A DNA stretch of 64,000 bases from Nelumbo lutea (lineage: Eukaryota > Streptophyta > Magnoliopsida > Proteales > Nelumbonaceae), in the NCBI GenBank assembly GCA_022828595.1, contig JAKGHH010000006.1, forward strand, positions 9,672,633-9,736,632, in the 5' to 3' direction. Within the stretch, counting starts at the first letter, position 1. The number at the start of each line of letters is the position of its first letter. This document shows positions 1-10,300 of this stretch, in pieces. The position numbers and the translations under genes were made by a program. Below the pieces are notes generated by a model. That model was given only the letters and a program-made list of their open reading frames with translations. It was not told the origin of the DNA and made no database searches.

Positions 1-160
1 TTTTATACCCATTATCAAAAAAAGAAATAGAGTAATTTTAGTCCAAATAAAACTTCCTCTCTTCATCCACACTTTTATATATAGTATAGATGATTATATT
101 TTTTGGAAATAGTAAAATATTGTATTTTTCCCTTTTATTCTTATTGTTGTGAGCATATGA

Positions 161-272
161 CTTAATTTGAAAAGAGTACAAATACAAATATGTACAGTAC
201 ATACAAAATAACATAAAACACATGGTTATTCACTCTATATATTTGTATTTGTAGTCCTTCCAAATTGAGCCT
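161..272. repeat. Short palindromic MITE, copy 1
   Basis: A foldback of about 110 bp. The left arm reads into 'gagtacaaatacaaatatg', and the right arm, near 238-265, is its inverse followed by 'ccttccaaattgagcc'. Near-identical arms occur at about 48729-48815 and 54042-54150, so this is a dispersed family and not a chance palindrome. No coding capacity. I could not fix a target-site duplication. Confidence 0.6.
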
Positions 273-275
273 AAC

Positions 276-812
276 AGTTTAAATGTAGATATGTATAATA
301 CAAACTATGAATACAAGGTTTATAGATACATTTGTGACTTTAGACCTTTGTGACACTATTCTCTAAGCAATCATGTTGAATCGAGTCTAAATCTAGTTCC
401 AACTCAGACTCCCAATAGCCACTACTGTTATACATTGGAAACATCTTACCATAAAGAACATAAAGAACAAGGGAAATGTTCTCATTGCATGGCTGAAATG
501 GCTGTTGGGATTTGATCTGAACTCCCTTGAATATATCAACTTGAAAGAGCAATAGCCATGCACCACCAACACTCGAATTCCATATCCTCTTACTAAAACA
601 AGCTGAAAGGTTATTGTGATGAGTTGGCTAGGTATTCTCCTCTCCCAAATTGTTCTTACAATGATTCAATGGATTTTTATTTTCATCATCATCATATGGA
701 ACTCATGCAATTTCTTATGGAACTTAATGACAATTAGGGGAATTCATGGTTGCGTTAAACTGCACCGTATGCCTATTTTCCAAACTAAACTCATACCACG
801 AGTTTTTGAAAA
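276..812. other. Non-coding or unrecognised stretch
   Basis: No recognisable gene. A 70-codon minus-strand reading frame at 340-552 contains an acidic patch (WESELELDLDS). It might be an exon fragment of a host gene, but it matches no family I know and its flanks show no convincing splice pattern. A 67-codon plus-strand frame at 616-819 is hydrophobic low-complexity sequence and probably noise. Confidence 0.3.
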
Positions 813-814
813 AA

Positions 815-1080
815 TATGAACTGAAACCAAATTAAAAGCAATTGGTTAACCGGTTGATCGGTTTGATTTTCAACCAATTCGATCCTTTGGTTTTTCATTT
901 TTTGGTATTTATAATATATAATAAAAATATTAGAAAAAATAAATAATAAATTATATATTATAAATATATTTATTTAATATATAGATGATATAAAATACAC
1001 ACACTAACACATTGGTAGTTCGGTAAACCGGAATTTTTGGTTTAGTTCCATTAGTCGTTCATTTTTTTTTGATGAACACC
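815..1080. repeat. AT-rich foldback element (MITE-like)
   Basis: The outer parts are complementary: 'aactgaaaccaaatt' near 820 pairs with 'tttggtttagttcc' near 1037, and 'aaccggttgatcggtttg' with 'gttcggtaaaccgg'. The centre is almost pure AT (TATATAATA-rich). It ends at 'gatgaacacccctaat', like the element at about 50543-50813, which ends 'gtgaacacccct'. The two probably belong to one non-autonomous DNA-transposon group. Superfamily not determined. Confidence 0.5.
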
Positions 1081-1083
1081 CCT

Positions 1084-1316
1084 AATGACAATTATTCACA
1101 TATTCAGTCCTGGATTCTTCTAATGGATCCTCTTCCATTTGTTGGAAATGCATATTCCCTTATTTTGCAGGAAGAAGCGCATAAATTGATAAATACTTCA
1201 CTTTTATCTGAAAAATTGGCACTTGCAATATATCCTAACAACATGACTTCTCTGAATTGTAACTCTAATGCAAAACAAAATCCAAAGAAAGGTGCTCATA
1301 CTACAATATCTTAGGT
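1084..1316 (+). pseudogene. Copia gag fragment
   Basis: The reading frame shows the C-terminal part of a plant Copia gag: a MDPLP motif, then an aromatic-rich helix with a QEE triplet, and a Ser/Asn/Lys-rich tail. In intact elements this part lies just before the zinc knuckle and helps assemble the nucleocapsid. The zinc knuckle itself cannot be read; just after the stop at 1314 the sequence encodes VCYN and then another stop. Only about 75 residues remain. Confidence 0.6.
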
Positions 1317-1389
1317 CACACATGAAGTTTGTTATAATTGAAAGGATAACCTACTAATTGTAGCTTGCTGTCTTCTTGCCTTTCCTTGT

Positions 1390-2035
1390 GTTCAACGCTC
1401 GCAGTCAATTGGATGTCAATAATGCCTTTCCCCAGAGTGATTTTATAGAAAAATTTACATGTGTATCCCTCGTAGCCTTACTAAACAAGGAGAAAACAAA
1501 GTTTGTCGGCTTCATAGGTTCACAAACAGGCTACCCACAACTTTGCTAAATTTTCATCTACTCTCTTTTCCATTGGTTATGAATAATCTAAGACCAATTA
1601 CTCTCTTTTCACTCTTCATAATGTTGATGACATCATCATTACCAAATGATTTCACTGCTACCAACCAAGTAAAATAATTTTTTCATGCTTAATTTCGCAT
1701 CAAAGATTTTGGGTCCACTTAAATATTTCCTTGGTGTGAAGGTTGCTCATTCTCCTTAAGCCTTTGTTTTTGTATTAGAGAAAATATGCCATAGATATCT
1801 TTCACGTTGTTGGTTTATCTAATTGTAGACTTAGTGATTTTCGTATGGAGCAGATTTTTGGACATAAAGATATTGATGGGTATCTCCTTTTTTATCCCTC
1901 TTAGTATCTTCAGTTGGTTGGATGTCTTTAGTACTTAACTATCACATGTCTAGACATAGTTTATGTAGTTAATAGTTTGAGCCAATTCATGAGTTAGGGT
2001 ATGTTTGTGTGCACTAAATTATGAGATATATATGA
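1390..2035 (+). pseudogene. Copia reverse transcriptase fragment
   Basis: Translating with frame changes gives QLDVNNAF (the RT motif usually written QLDVKNAFLHG), then VCRLHR, a NVDDIIIT segment standing where YVDDIIITG is expected, LGPLKYFLGV, and YLTITxxDIVYxVNSLSQFM. This is the usual Copia RT to RT/RNase H linker order. Tyr is replaced in the catalytic YVDD and there are several stops, so no active polymerase is made. Confidence 0.75.
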
Positions 2036-2794
2036 ATGTTTTTGAAATTGTAATAATTGTATTGGAGTTGGTGAACCTTTCTTGGTTCTGAAGTTGGATG
2101 TAAAGAATGTTGTAATGAAATTTGAATGATGAATGAGTTCTGAAAATTGACAATTGACCATTTTAACTGGGATATGAGATAGTTTGTTTAACTACTTAAC
2201 AAACTAATTAACAATTAAATAAACAATTATAAAATAATTAATAAATAGTGGAATCAATAAAAATTATAAATTATTAAATATTTTTAAGGACTTGAACATT
2301 AATTAATTAATTAATATATTTTTTTAAATAAATAATTACATAATTATTAACTAAGTAATTAATCTAAGTATTAGTAATAATTAATAGTTATTCTTAATAA
2401 ACAATAATTTAATAATTCAATATATAATAAAGTTATAATTCCAAATAATAAAATAATTAAATAGATGATTCAAATACATAGATTAATAAAATAATAATAC
2501 TTTTTAAATATTAATTCATTAATAATTATGGAATTATAAATTTAAGTTATTATTGTTTTTGTTGTATAGGGCCACCATGGCATATGTAAAAGGAGGTATA
2601 ACCTTTTGGGTGTATTTTTGAAAAACAAAAGTGAGCATTATTGCTATTGTACATTAAGGTTGAAGATAAAATGGGAACAAAATGCTCTTAATGCCTCTTA
2701 AAGGTATTAAGATATAAAAGATCAGAGACACTAAAAGAACTGAAAAGGGCTTTAATTAGCCTTAGAAGCCTTAATGCAATGTTGTTGCATGCCT
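2036..2794. other. AT-rich insertion inside Copia-I
   Basis: This stretch separates the end of the RT linker (about 2035) from the start of RNase H (about 2795). Much of 2200-2540 is TAATTAAT-type sequence. There is no coding potential and I saw no clear terminal repeats. It is best read as a decayed insertion plus local AT expansion. Confidence 0.5.
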
Positions 2795-3600
2795 TCTATG
2801 CTATATTAACAGCACTCCTGGTTATGGCTTTCTTCCCTTCCACTAGCTCTCTACAACTTTATGTTTACTTTGACTTTGATTGGGCCTCTTGTCTTCTCAT
2901 TCGCTACTTATAATCAAGGTTTCAAATTTTGATATGAATATGAGGCATATCTTATCATATCTTTAAAAGTCTAATACAAGATATAGTGGAAAACCGATGG
3001 TATCATCTTTTTTCCACCATATCGAACACGTATTGGACCGTATCGAGTTTTATCAGGGGTGTATTAGTAGTGTATCGGTCGATACACTACGAAAAAATAT
3101 GAACAAAAACTGAAAATAATAAAGGGGGAAAGTGAGCTTCTTTTCCTAAAACAAGTCTCCTTCCACTGCCAAATGACTCTAAAACTCCAAACCTCATTTA
3201 TAGAGTGCTAGATATGCAAAAATTTGCAAGAAACAAGCATAAATCATTATTTTTTTGAAGATTTTTAAAATTTTGAAAAAATATGGCAAAAACATGTAAT
3301 TTTTGAAATCAGTGGTTGTCTTATCTTCTTCAAAACTTGCATGTTGCTCCTTGATCTGCATGTTTTTACTGTGGTAATCAAGCTACTTTAAATATCATCA
3401 ATAATCTCATTTTTCATGAATGCACAAAACACATTGAATTAAATTGCCACTTTGTATGTTAAAGGAGTCAATCTAGTTTCTTGTGTCTATTATATGTTCC
3501 CTTTCCCCTATAATTGGTCAATTTGCTCACCAAACCACTTGGCAAGGATCTTGTTTAGTCTTTGAGTTTCAAGTTGGTTTAGGCCAGTTTTTCACCAACT
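2795..3600 (+). pseudogene. Copia RNase H in two pieces
   Basis: At 2795-2905 the translation resembles YIxSTPGYGFL..SSLQLY.YxDFDWASC, the CDSDWA motif of Copia RNase H. At about 3350-3600 it resumes as CGNQATLNIINNLIFHECTKHIELNCHFV, the usual '[24 protein letters not shown]' end of the domain. About 430 bp between them (2912-3345) is an insertion with repeated near-palindromic 'gatacactac/gtgtatc' blocks. The enzyme would remove RNA from RNA:DNA hybrids, but it is dead here. Confidence 0.7.
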
Positions 3601-3949
3601 TGAGGGGGCCGGGAGTACTACTATACTAGGTAGACTTGACTCCACGCATATCCATATACATATCTACCTAGCAATCTCCTTTGCATATAATTTTCCTATT
3701 ATATATTGCATTTTTATTCTCATTGCTTTGAAAATAAATCTCTCAGCCAATGAGAAAATTATTACACTTTTGCAAAAACATGTGTGAATTTTCATGGAAA
3801 GGGTGAAAAGCAACGGAGAACAACAAAGGAATCAAAGCAGGAGAGAAGAAGAAGAAGAAGACATTTTTCTCTTGGTGGCCTTTTCATGAAAAGGTTGAAA
3901 AGCAACTTCTAAAATTTTATTGACAACTTGTCTAACTGACGAAATTTCA

Positions 3950-4467
3950 TTAATTTTATTTCGCTTGGTGACCAAAATTTGAGCTTTTAGAGATTATGGG
4001 TGTGGAGGTTGTCATATGAGAGCCTCAAAGTGGCCTTGGTTCATGTTGAATTTTTTATCACCACTAGGTTTTAGTGAAGAAAGAACTTATTTATACATCC
4101 ATGGCAAGCAATTAATATGGAGTAATTTTTCATACACATGCTACATGCCTTAGATTTATTATGGGTCAATCCAATAAATTGGTGGTCAAATAAGGTCTTT
4201 AACCACCAATTTATTGGAGTAGAAAGAAGACTAGACACTTGACAAGCAAAACTGTTTTTTGGAGCAGGAAGAACCACACTCATAAAATCAATAGCTCAAG
4301 CCGTACTATCCTTTGTGATGATGAACAACCTATTTTGAAAACAGGTTAATGAAAAATTGGACAGGGTCTAGAGAAACTTCTGATGGAAAGTGAATAAAGA
4401 TAAACAAGGGGAACATAGTATTTTGTGGAGTAAAATCTGCTAAGAGAAGAAGGCAGGAGGACTAGGG
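3950..4467 (+). pseudogene. L1-like LINE, RT C-terminal segment (5' of Copia-II)
   Basis: The translation just before 4467 reads GRTTLIKSIAQAVLSFVMMN, a gap, then W.kVnKDKQGEHSILWSKIC.EKKAGGLG. This is the plant non-LTR ORF2 region after the RT palm (GRttLiksv.qaip.Y.M ... W..iC.PK..GGLG). The reading is cut exactly at the Copia-II LTR (4468) and continues at 24014 with DLRVSEAMNKALFSKQ. It is therefore the left half of one interrupted LINE. Confidence 0.75.
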
Positions 4468-4642
4468 TGTAAACAAAAAGAACAACTGAAAGTGGAAGAG
4501 AAAAGTATCTTTCATTTAGGAACATTGGATATTTATAGATACAATGAGAAATTAAATTAGACATGTGGCTATGTGTTGTCAGTTGGAAGACTTCTAGAAT
4601 TCTTGAATTTGTTACAACTGTTTGGAATGTTCTAGATTATCA
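4468..4642 (-). repeat. Copia-II 3' LTR
   Basis: Starts TGTAAACAAAAAG and ends GATTATCA. It is 175 bp and matches 23839-24013 almost base for base. On the minus strand it contains TATAAATA (4530-4537), a good TATA box. Next to it, at 4643-4652, a run of C's is the complement of the polypurine tract (ACCGGGGGGG on the element's strand). Confidence 0.92.
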
Positions 4643-4652
4643 CCCCCCCGGT
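4643..4652 (-). other. Copia-II polypurine tract
   Basis: On the minus strand a run of G's directly abuts the 3' LTR. In LTR elements this RNase H-resistant purine tract primes plus-strand DNA synthesis, so its position fixes the direction of the element. Confidence 0.8.
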
Positions 4653-5465
4653 CAAGTTGGAGTAGCAGAAACGATGCCCAACTTGGACCATAGCTGTTGA
4701 AATTTCTCAACACTCAATGCCTTGGTGAGTATGTCGGTGGACTGTAAATGAGTCCAAATATGGAACGTGTTAATGCGTCAACATTGAATATGTTCCCTTA
4801 TGAAATGACAATCAATATCGACATGCTTGGTTCTCTCATGAAAGACAGGATTGGCTGCAATGTGTAGGGCAGCCTTGCTGTCACAATGTAGTTGTATGGG
4901 AGAGGAAATCTAAATAGAGAGGTCAGAAAAAACTCGTTGAAGCCATAGTAATTCAGAAGTAGTGACGGCTATTGCTCGATATTCAGCTTCGGTAGATGGC
5001 TGAGAAATTGTTGGTTGTTTCTTTGTCTTCCATGACAATGGAAAATTTCCCAACAAGGTGATATACCCAGAAGTAGATCTTATTGTCAGTGGCAACTAGC
5101 CCAATCTGAGTCACAAAAGCCTTTGAGCGTGAAATCATTATGGGCTGGAAGGAGTATGCCATAATGAAGAGTACCCTTGAGGTAACAAACAACTTGTAGG
5201 GCACCTTCAAAGTGTTCTTGACGTGGAAATTGCATGAATTGGTTGAGACGATGAACAACAAAACATAAATCAGGTCTAGTGACAATTAAGTAGACCAGCC
5301 ATCCCACAAGCTGCCTATATTGAGTTGGATCAGAATAAAGTGGGCTGGATTCATCAACAAGGTGATTTTGTTGCTCCATTGAGGAGAGACAAGGCTTGCA
5401 GTCCAACATGTTTGTCTCAATGATGATGTCAAGAGCATGTTTGTGTTTACTAAGGAAAATTCTGG

Positions 5466-5995
5466 AGTTAATTCTGATCACCTCAATGCCCAAGAAATAT
5501 GATAAAGGTTCAAGGTCCTTAATACAAAAGCGATCATTGAGATATTGTTTAAGAGAAGATATTTTGACATGATCATTTCCGGTGATGATTAGGCAATCAA
5601 CATAGACAAGAATAGCCACAAAGGAAGGGCCTCTGTTGCAAGTGAATAGAGAGTAATATGCTGTAGATTGAATGAATCCAATAGTTTGTATTGATTGAGG
5701 GAAACTTCGAAGTTAGTTCTGATCATCTCAATGCCCAAGAAATATAATAAAGGTCCAAGGTCCTTAATATGAAAGTAGTCATTGAGATATTGTTTAAGAG
5801 AAGATATTTTGACTTGATCTCCTTAATACGAAAGTGGTCATTGAGATATTGTTTAAGAGAAGATATTTTGACTTGATCATTTCTCCTGATGATTAGGTCA
5901 TCGACATAGACAAGAACAACCACAAAGGAAGGGTCTATGTTGCAAGTGAATAGACAGTAATCTGCTATAAATTGAATGAATCCAATAGATGTGAG
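5466..5995. repeat. Tandem duplication inside Copia-II RT
   Basis: Unit 1 (5466-5710) and unit 2 (5711 onward) both begin 'agtta(a/g)ttctgatca' and share 'attgagatattgtttaag', 'cacaaaggaagggtct'-type and 'gaatgaatccaatag' blocks in the same order. Unit 2 is longer because 5762-5820 is repeated at 5821-5879. No other Copia piece here shows it, so it probably arose by replication slippage or unequal exchange. Confidence 0.8.
5991..5995. repeat. Target-site duplication of Tat-A, left copy
   Basis: GTGAG directly before the TGTAGG end of the left Tat-A LTR. The right counterpart is ATGAG at 20733-20737 (4 of 5 match). The interrupted Copia-II RT frame can be followed across these points. Confidence 0.7.
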
Positions 5996-6867
5996 TGTAG
6001 GACTGAGGTGTAAGGCTAGGTCAAGGAGTGGTCTCTTTGAAAGACGAAGAAGAACCTTCAAGGAAGACCAAAGCCTTTTCGTAAGGGATTAAGAAATGAG
6101 GGGGGTCGTGGAAACTCGGGAGTATCGGGAGCAAAATTCCCTAGATTCTATGATGTCTAACACGAGGAGGACCCTCTATTTATGGAGAAAGTCCTGAAAT
6201 CCTAAAAGGTAGGATACGAGAATATTCGCTCCGTATCAGGGGTGGGAATATTTGGCTCGTTGGCAATTATTGGATATGCTACTGGGGTATTACCACGTGT
6301 CTCATAAAGATATTCTCAAGGATTAGCTTTCCTTATCCTCGAGATCCCTCATTACTCACGTGTACTACTACCCTTTTGCGCGCAACGACTAATCCTGTGT
6401 GGCGACGATGGCGTCACCATTTGAAGATCGGTGTTTTGTTAATGCCTCATGGTGGTTCGTAAGGTGCTCCATTGTCATGGGCTTACATGTGTTTGGGCAC
6501 ATGTGGGCCTCATCATGGGCTCGACGCATTGTCCTCCCCTACTCGCTACCTAGAATGGGTTCGCAACTGGTGAGTTTCCTACACGTCACCGTGAGTGTGG
6601 CTTCATCTTACACTCAAATGTGCTTGGGTCTTTTGAGGCAAGTCTTTCTGAGACTTGTTTAGGTTTAGGCATTGGCTGGACTTAGTGGGCCGCGGGTTTA
6701 TTGTGGTTCTACTTAACATGTTATACGTTCATCACGACGATGACGATGAACCATAAGTTCATCATAGCATAGGGGGTTGATTGTAGGCTGCTTGTAAGTG
6801 TTTTTGTGGTATTAATCTTGGTGTCTGAGTTCTCTTTAAGGGTCTGAGTGAGTTGTACACACCTACA
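5996..6867 (-). repeat. Tat-A 3' LTR (872 bp)
   Basis: TGTAGG...CCTACA. On the minus strand CCATAAATAG (6176-6185) is a TATA-like box at the same place as in the other LTR (20135-20144). This LTR has about 165 bp around 6320-6460 that the right LTR lacks. Confidence 0.88.
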
Positions 6868-7400
6868 TTAGCCCCCTGCTTATCGGTAAGTGGGAGCATA
6901 TTGATAAGCATATTGCCCCTTTTATTTTTGAGTTTTGTTGTGGTTTTGCTTTTGCACGTTGGGTCTTGTGTTTTTGCCTAGTTGGTAGCTCATTACGGTC
7001 TAAGGCTTAGCCTCACTGTGTTTGGTGATTTATTTTCTGGCAACAGTTAGTGTTGTTCGCTAATTGTATGTTCTGCCCCCCCCCCCTTGAATGTTGTCAA
7101 GAAGGAAATCACCAAAAGATTACCAGGCTTAGTGGTTGTGGGTGTGGTTTTATTTTGACTATGTCATTGGTGATTTAGCTGCGGCTGTGGTCATCATTTT
7201 GCTTATGCCGATATGATAGGCGCCGCACGTGTCATTCAGGTTTCTGCTAGCTAAGTGACGATGCTAGATGTATCAAAACATCTGGTTAAGTGTGTCGTGG
7301 CATCCCATCTTCTTGCGAGCGTACTAATGAGTCATGCTACATTGTTCCTTACGACGATTCGTCTGGATATGGTTGTTCAGTTCTTTTTTCGTTGGGTCTT
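6868..7400. other. Tat-A spacer between 3' LTR and antisense genes
   Basis: It starts with the purine tract complement (ttagccccctgct, 6868-6880). A C-run (about 7075-7086) is the only other low-complexity feature. I see no reading frame of note. It probably contains the upstream promoter region of the first antisense unit. Confidence 0.5.
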
Positions 7401-7408
7401 AAGCTGAC

Positions 7409-7416
7409 TATAAAAG
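7409..7416 (+). promoter_or_regulatory. TATA box of first antisense unit in Tat-A
   Basis: TATAAAAG on the plus strand, in a GC-mixed context. It lies about 92 bp before the in-frame ATG at 7508, which is a normal plant 5' UTR spacing. Function is inferred from sequence and position only. Confidence 0.5.
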
Positions 7417-7507
7417 GGTGCAAGGTGTTTGTTTCGTATCGCTGTTTGTGTTTAATCTGAAATTCTTGTTTTTGTCTATCTTTTCCATTTTCTATTTACG
7501 GTTGGGG

Positions 7508-8270
7508 ATGACTTTTAATCAAAATGAAGCGCAGATGCCCATTAATGAATCTGTGGTTTCTAACTCGCTGTTTCCGGTGGGGTCGGCGTTGTCTCTGGAG
7601 TACGCCATGGTCCGTCAGCTACTTAGGCAATACTGTGAGGAGAATGTTATAGCCCGCTTGGGGTATGAAGCTGTCAATGGGGTTCTTGTCCAGGGCATTC
7701 ATTCGGGTGACAGATTTCTAGTAATAGGGGAAGTGGCAAGTTTCGCACAAGCAGCTATTCGATTTTGCTGGCTGCCTCTAGTCGAGTTGCCCTTCGTCAT
7801 CATTGGCCTGACATTGAATACGCTCTTAACAGGGATGTCAGAGATTATGAATCTCCCTCACGACCAAATGTCATGACCAATCTTTGTGTAGTGGCTGAGG
7901 ACTTGCGAGAGTTTATCTGCGATTGGGTTTTATGTCACAGAGGTTGAGGAGCGCATCATTCTATTGGCGCACATATTCTAGAGGGCCGGGCTTGGGGACT
8001 TGCCATTGGTTTATGGACGATCTCTAGCGGGCGTGCACCATCGTGTGGAGGCAACAGAAGCAAGGTTGTCCAAAGCTTCAAGAAGACTTGCAACCCTCGA
8101 GGCGTAGTGTACTCGTTAACATCGAAAGGTAGCAGAGTGTGAGGCGGAGATAGGTGAGCTCACAATGTATGTGGCTCGGAAACCTTTGCTCGGGGACATA
8201 GAAGCAATGAGAAACGAGTAGACTACGCCATGAATATTGTAATTATGTAATTTAATTTTTGAATGAAATC
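7508..8270 (+). pseudogene. Antisense gene 1 of Tat-A, unknown function
   Basis: The plus-strand frame is open from 7418, but the ATG at 7508 (MTFNQNEAQMP) is the better start because it lies downstream of the TATA box. The product runs to about 7740, changes frame near 7745-7770, and goes on with HHWPDIEYALNRDVRDY and DLREFICDWVL until 7947. Further fragments to about 8220 are charged and Ala/Glu/Leu-rich (VEATEARLSKASRRLATLEA), suggesting a coiled coil. AT-rich sequence with AATGAAAT follows at 8240-8275 as a possible 3' end. I do not recognise a family. It is opposite in sense to gag-pol and separate from the PMD gene. Confidence 0.5.
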
Positions 8271-8877
8271 AATGAGATTCTCTACATCTCAGTGTAATTT
8301 AATTGTATGTGTTTGGGTGGCGCCCATGGTGTGTTGGTGTTTTATCCCAATTTGGACCAAAGATTAATTCGGTTTCCTGGTTTGGCTCTATTATCGCCCA
8401 GGGTAACGGCCTTATAACTTAGTGTCAATCCAGTAAAGATCATCCAATTCATTTTCCCATCAGGAATTCATCATTGGTTGGGTTCGGTCGCGTGGCACCT
8501 GCTGGTAGGGCGGTTTGACTGGTACTTCCAAAATCATTATCATTCAGTCGCACGTGTAGGGAAAATTCGATGCCGGATATGGTTCGACGACGGTTACTAA
8601 TGTGGCATACTGTTTTAATTAATGCGCCTCGCCAGTCCCACCTTCCCAGGGGTGTTTGAGTAATTTTATATAGTTACTTTTACTCTAAATAATGCTTCGA
8701 GTATTGGACAGGCGTCGGTTCATCTGTGTCGGCGCCATTCAATTTGTTACGCATGCGAGTGTCAGACAATCTCTAGAGAAAGGGATCCAAGCAGTTCCTT
8801 TCACCTTCGATTTGTGCTTAGGGTTCCTTTTGCTCTGTGCTCTTTTAGTTTCCCCTATCTCGCTTTGATTTCTTTCC
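8271..8877. other. Intergenic region and putative promoter of the PMD gene in Tat-A
   Basis: No gene seen. The plus strand has a TATATAG-type box in 'attttatatagttac' at about 8655-8670, some 210 bp before the ATG at 8878. It may be the promoter of the second antisense unit, or chance. Confidence 0.35.
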
Positions 8878-10300
8878 ATGACTCCACGTCGCCGCCAGGA
8901 TGTTAGGGTCGCTGAGGAGCAGAGGACAAAGAATACTGAGATAAGGGTTGAGTGCCCTTTTATTGATTTTGTTAGAGAAGTCGGTATGGCGGAAATTCTC
9001 TCGGAGAGAGAGGTTGCCTTAGCCGCTGTGGGGGAACAGGGCTTTTGGCCTCCGGTCTTGGTGGTGAGAGGTGTAGAAGGCATATTAGTTGTTATTCGGG
9101 GGAACAAAGTGTTAGGAACCCAGGACCAACAGTTCAAGGTCCCCCAACAGCTAGACTGCATGGGCAGAATTCATTCTCAAAAACCCCATGTATTGTTGGA
9201 TGCTGAAGGATTCCGACCTGCTTGGGCTCGTTGATTGCTATACGGGTCTGTCTGGTAGGGAAGGTGTAAAGTACGTAGGGCGTCTGTTGGAGCACTGGTG
9301 CTGTCGCACCCATAAGTTCATCGGGGCATTCGGGGAGTTCACAATGACAGTTGAAGATGCGGCTGCCCTGCTAGTGCTTCCAATTGGCGATGCTGTGTCT
9401 GCCCACCATCTCCAACATGCCGAATCTGTTTCGACGGAGTACAAGGAGTTGTGTGACGAACTCCTTTGTGAGATTGCAGTGTTTAAGGCACAAGAAGACC
9501 AGACTACCTCGCGTGGGAAGATGTCACTTGACCATTGGATGGAGTTTTGGTTCGAATCATGTGGCAATCGAGACGTAATGGTGAGGAGCGCAGATAGTCA
9601 ATGCCATTTGGCGGCCTTCATTCTTTTTGTCGTTTCTTGGTTCCTCTTTCCCGGTCCCCCAGACTATGGTCTACGAACGTCCTTAGTGTCACTTACTGTG
9701 CTTGCCGCGTCTAGGCATCAGCTTCCCCTGGCCTCGATGTTCATTGGGTATCATGTGCAAATGGATGACACCGTGCTGCAAAAGGCATGTTAGTTATGTC
9801 TACGCTCCATTTCAGTGGATGTATCTGTGTGAGCGTTTCAACCTCGCGGTTACCCCACGCTTGCTTGCCCGTTTCCGGTCCCTGTGGCGACCTTGCATGG
9901 GGGCGAATTCGAGGACAAGGTTTTTGAGGTGCGTAGGGGGAAAAGATGGTTGCAAGCCGCTCGTCATAAGAACTTCAAGATGGCCGAAATTAGTGTGAGG
10001 TTGGCGTTGCTGGATGGGTTTGAGTGGAGGCCCTACGCTCACCCGATTCGTAATGCTCTCTCGTTTTGTGCTAGCACACCTGTTCCTGTCGACGCAGACC
10101 AACAGTGTGCCTTGGATGTCAATAGTCCTACTGTGGGTATAGTGCGATTAGTCGCGTGGGCTCGCGTGGTGGCTTATCTCGATTGCAATGGTGAGGCACA
10201 CCTGGTCGTCTACCGCCCCGATCGGGTAATGCGTTAGTTTGGCTTTGATGATTTGGGTGGCCAGCTTCTGTGGTCATTGGGGGAGGACATTTTCTGAACT
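8878..10300 (+). pseudogene. Antisense gene 2 of Tat-A: plant mobile domain (PMD) protein
   Basis: The ATG at 8878 opens MTPRRRQDVRVAEEQ. After a frame change near 9190-9235 the PMD core appears: LLEHWCCRTHKF, GEFTMTVEDAAALLVLPIGD (the 'GE.T.TLEDV..L..LP..G' signature), SLDHWMEFWF, LAAFILFVVSWFLFPGPP and, after stops near 9791-9840, WARVVAYLDCNGEAHLVVYRPDRVMRxFGFDD (the 'YRP.RV.RQFGFDQ' end). PMD is found in plant MAIN/MAIN-like proteins and in transposon-borne proteins. Its biochemical role in elements is not settled. The frame has at least one frameshift and several stops, so this copy is broken. It is transcribed, if at all, against gag-pol. Confidence 0.78.

Larger units (their letters stand above)
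1084..3770 (+). mobile_element. Copia-I: decayed Ty1/copia element, split by AT-rich insertions
   Basis: Copia pieces follow in the expected order with many stops and frameshifts. There is a gag-type segment (1084-1316, with MDPLP..aYsLilQEE), the middle of reverse transcriptase (about 1390-2035), RNase H in two parts (about 2795-2905 and 3350-3600), and a G-rich tract at 3602-3613 that fits a polypurine tract. The DNA after it may be the 3' LTR, but no partner LTR was found, so the right end is a guess. Protease and integrase are missing. The element is dead and clearly old. Confidence 0.7.
4910..5995 (-). pseudogene. Copia-II RT C-terminal half and RNase H, internally duplicated
   Basis: The minus strand encodes, from high to low coordinate, FIQFIADYCLFT, YVDDLII, VKISSLKQYLNDHF, then a second copy of the same stretch with YVDCLIITGND, and on through FLGIEVI, the RPDLCFVVHRLNQFMQ linker, GFCDSDWASC and a shifted frame with KTKKQPTISQPSTEAEYRA (RNase H). 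About 245 bp (5466-5710) is repeated at 5711-5995, so two catalytic-loop copies stand in tandem, one mutated to YVDC. Within the second copy a 59-bp block (5762-5820) is repeated again (5821-5879). The gene cannot make a normal RT. Confidence 0.8.

Noticed and set aside
4071..4283. Minus-strand 70-codon frame left of Copia-II
   Set aside because: The plus strand here carries LINE RT motifs in order; the minus frame shows none.
5466..5995. CRISPR-like repeat
   Set aside because: The units are long, adjacent and coding-derived, in plant DNA. There are no short repeats with unique spacers anywhere in the window.
8739..9161. Minus-strand 140-codon frame in Tat-A
   Set aside because: It is opposite to the start of the PMD gene and lacks any gag-pol or other signature; the plus strand continues into a recognisable domain.
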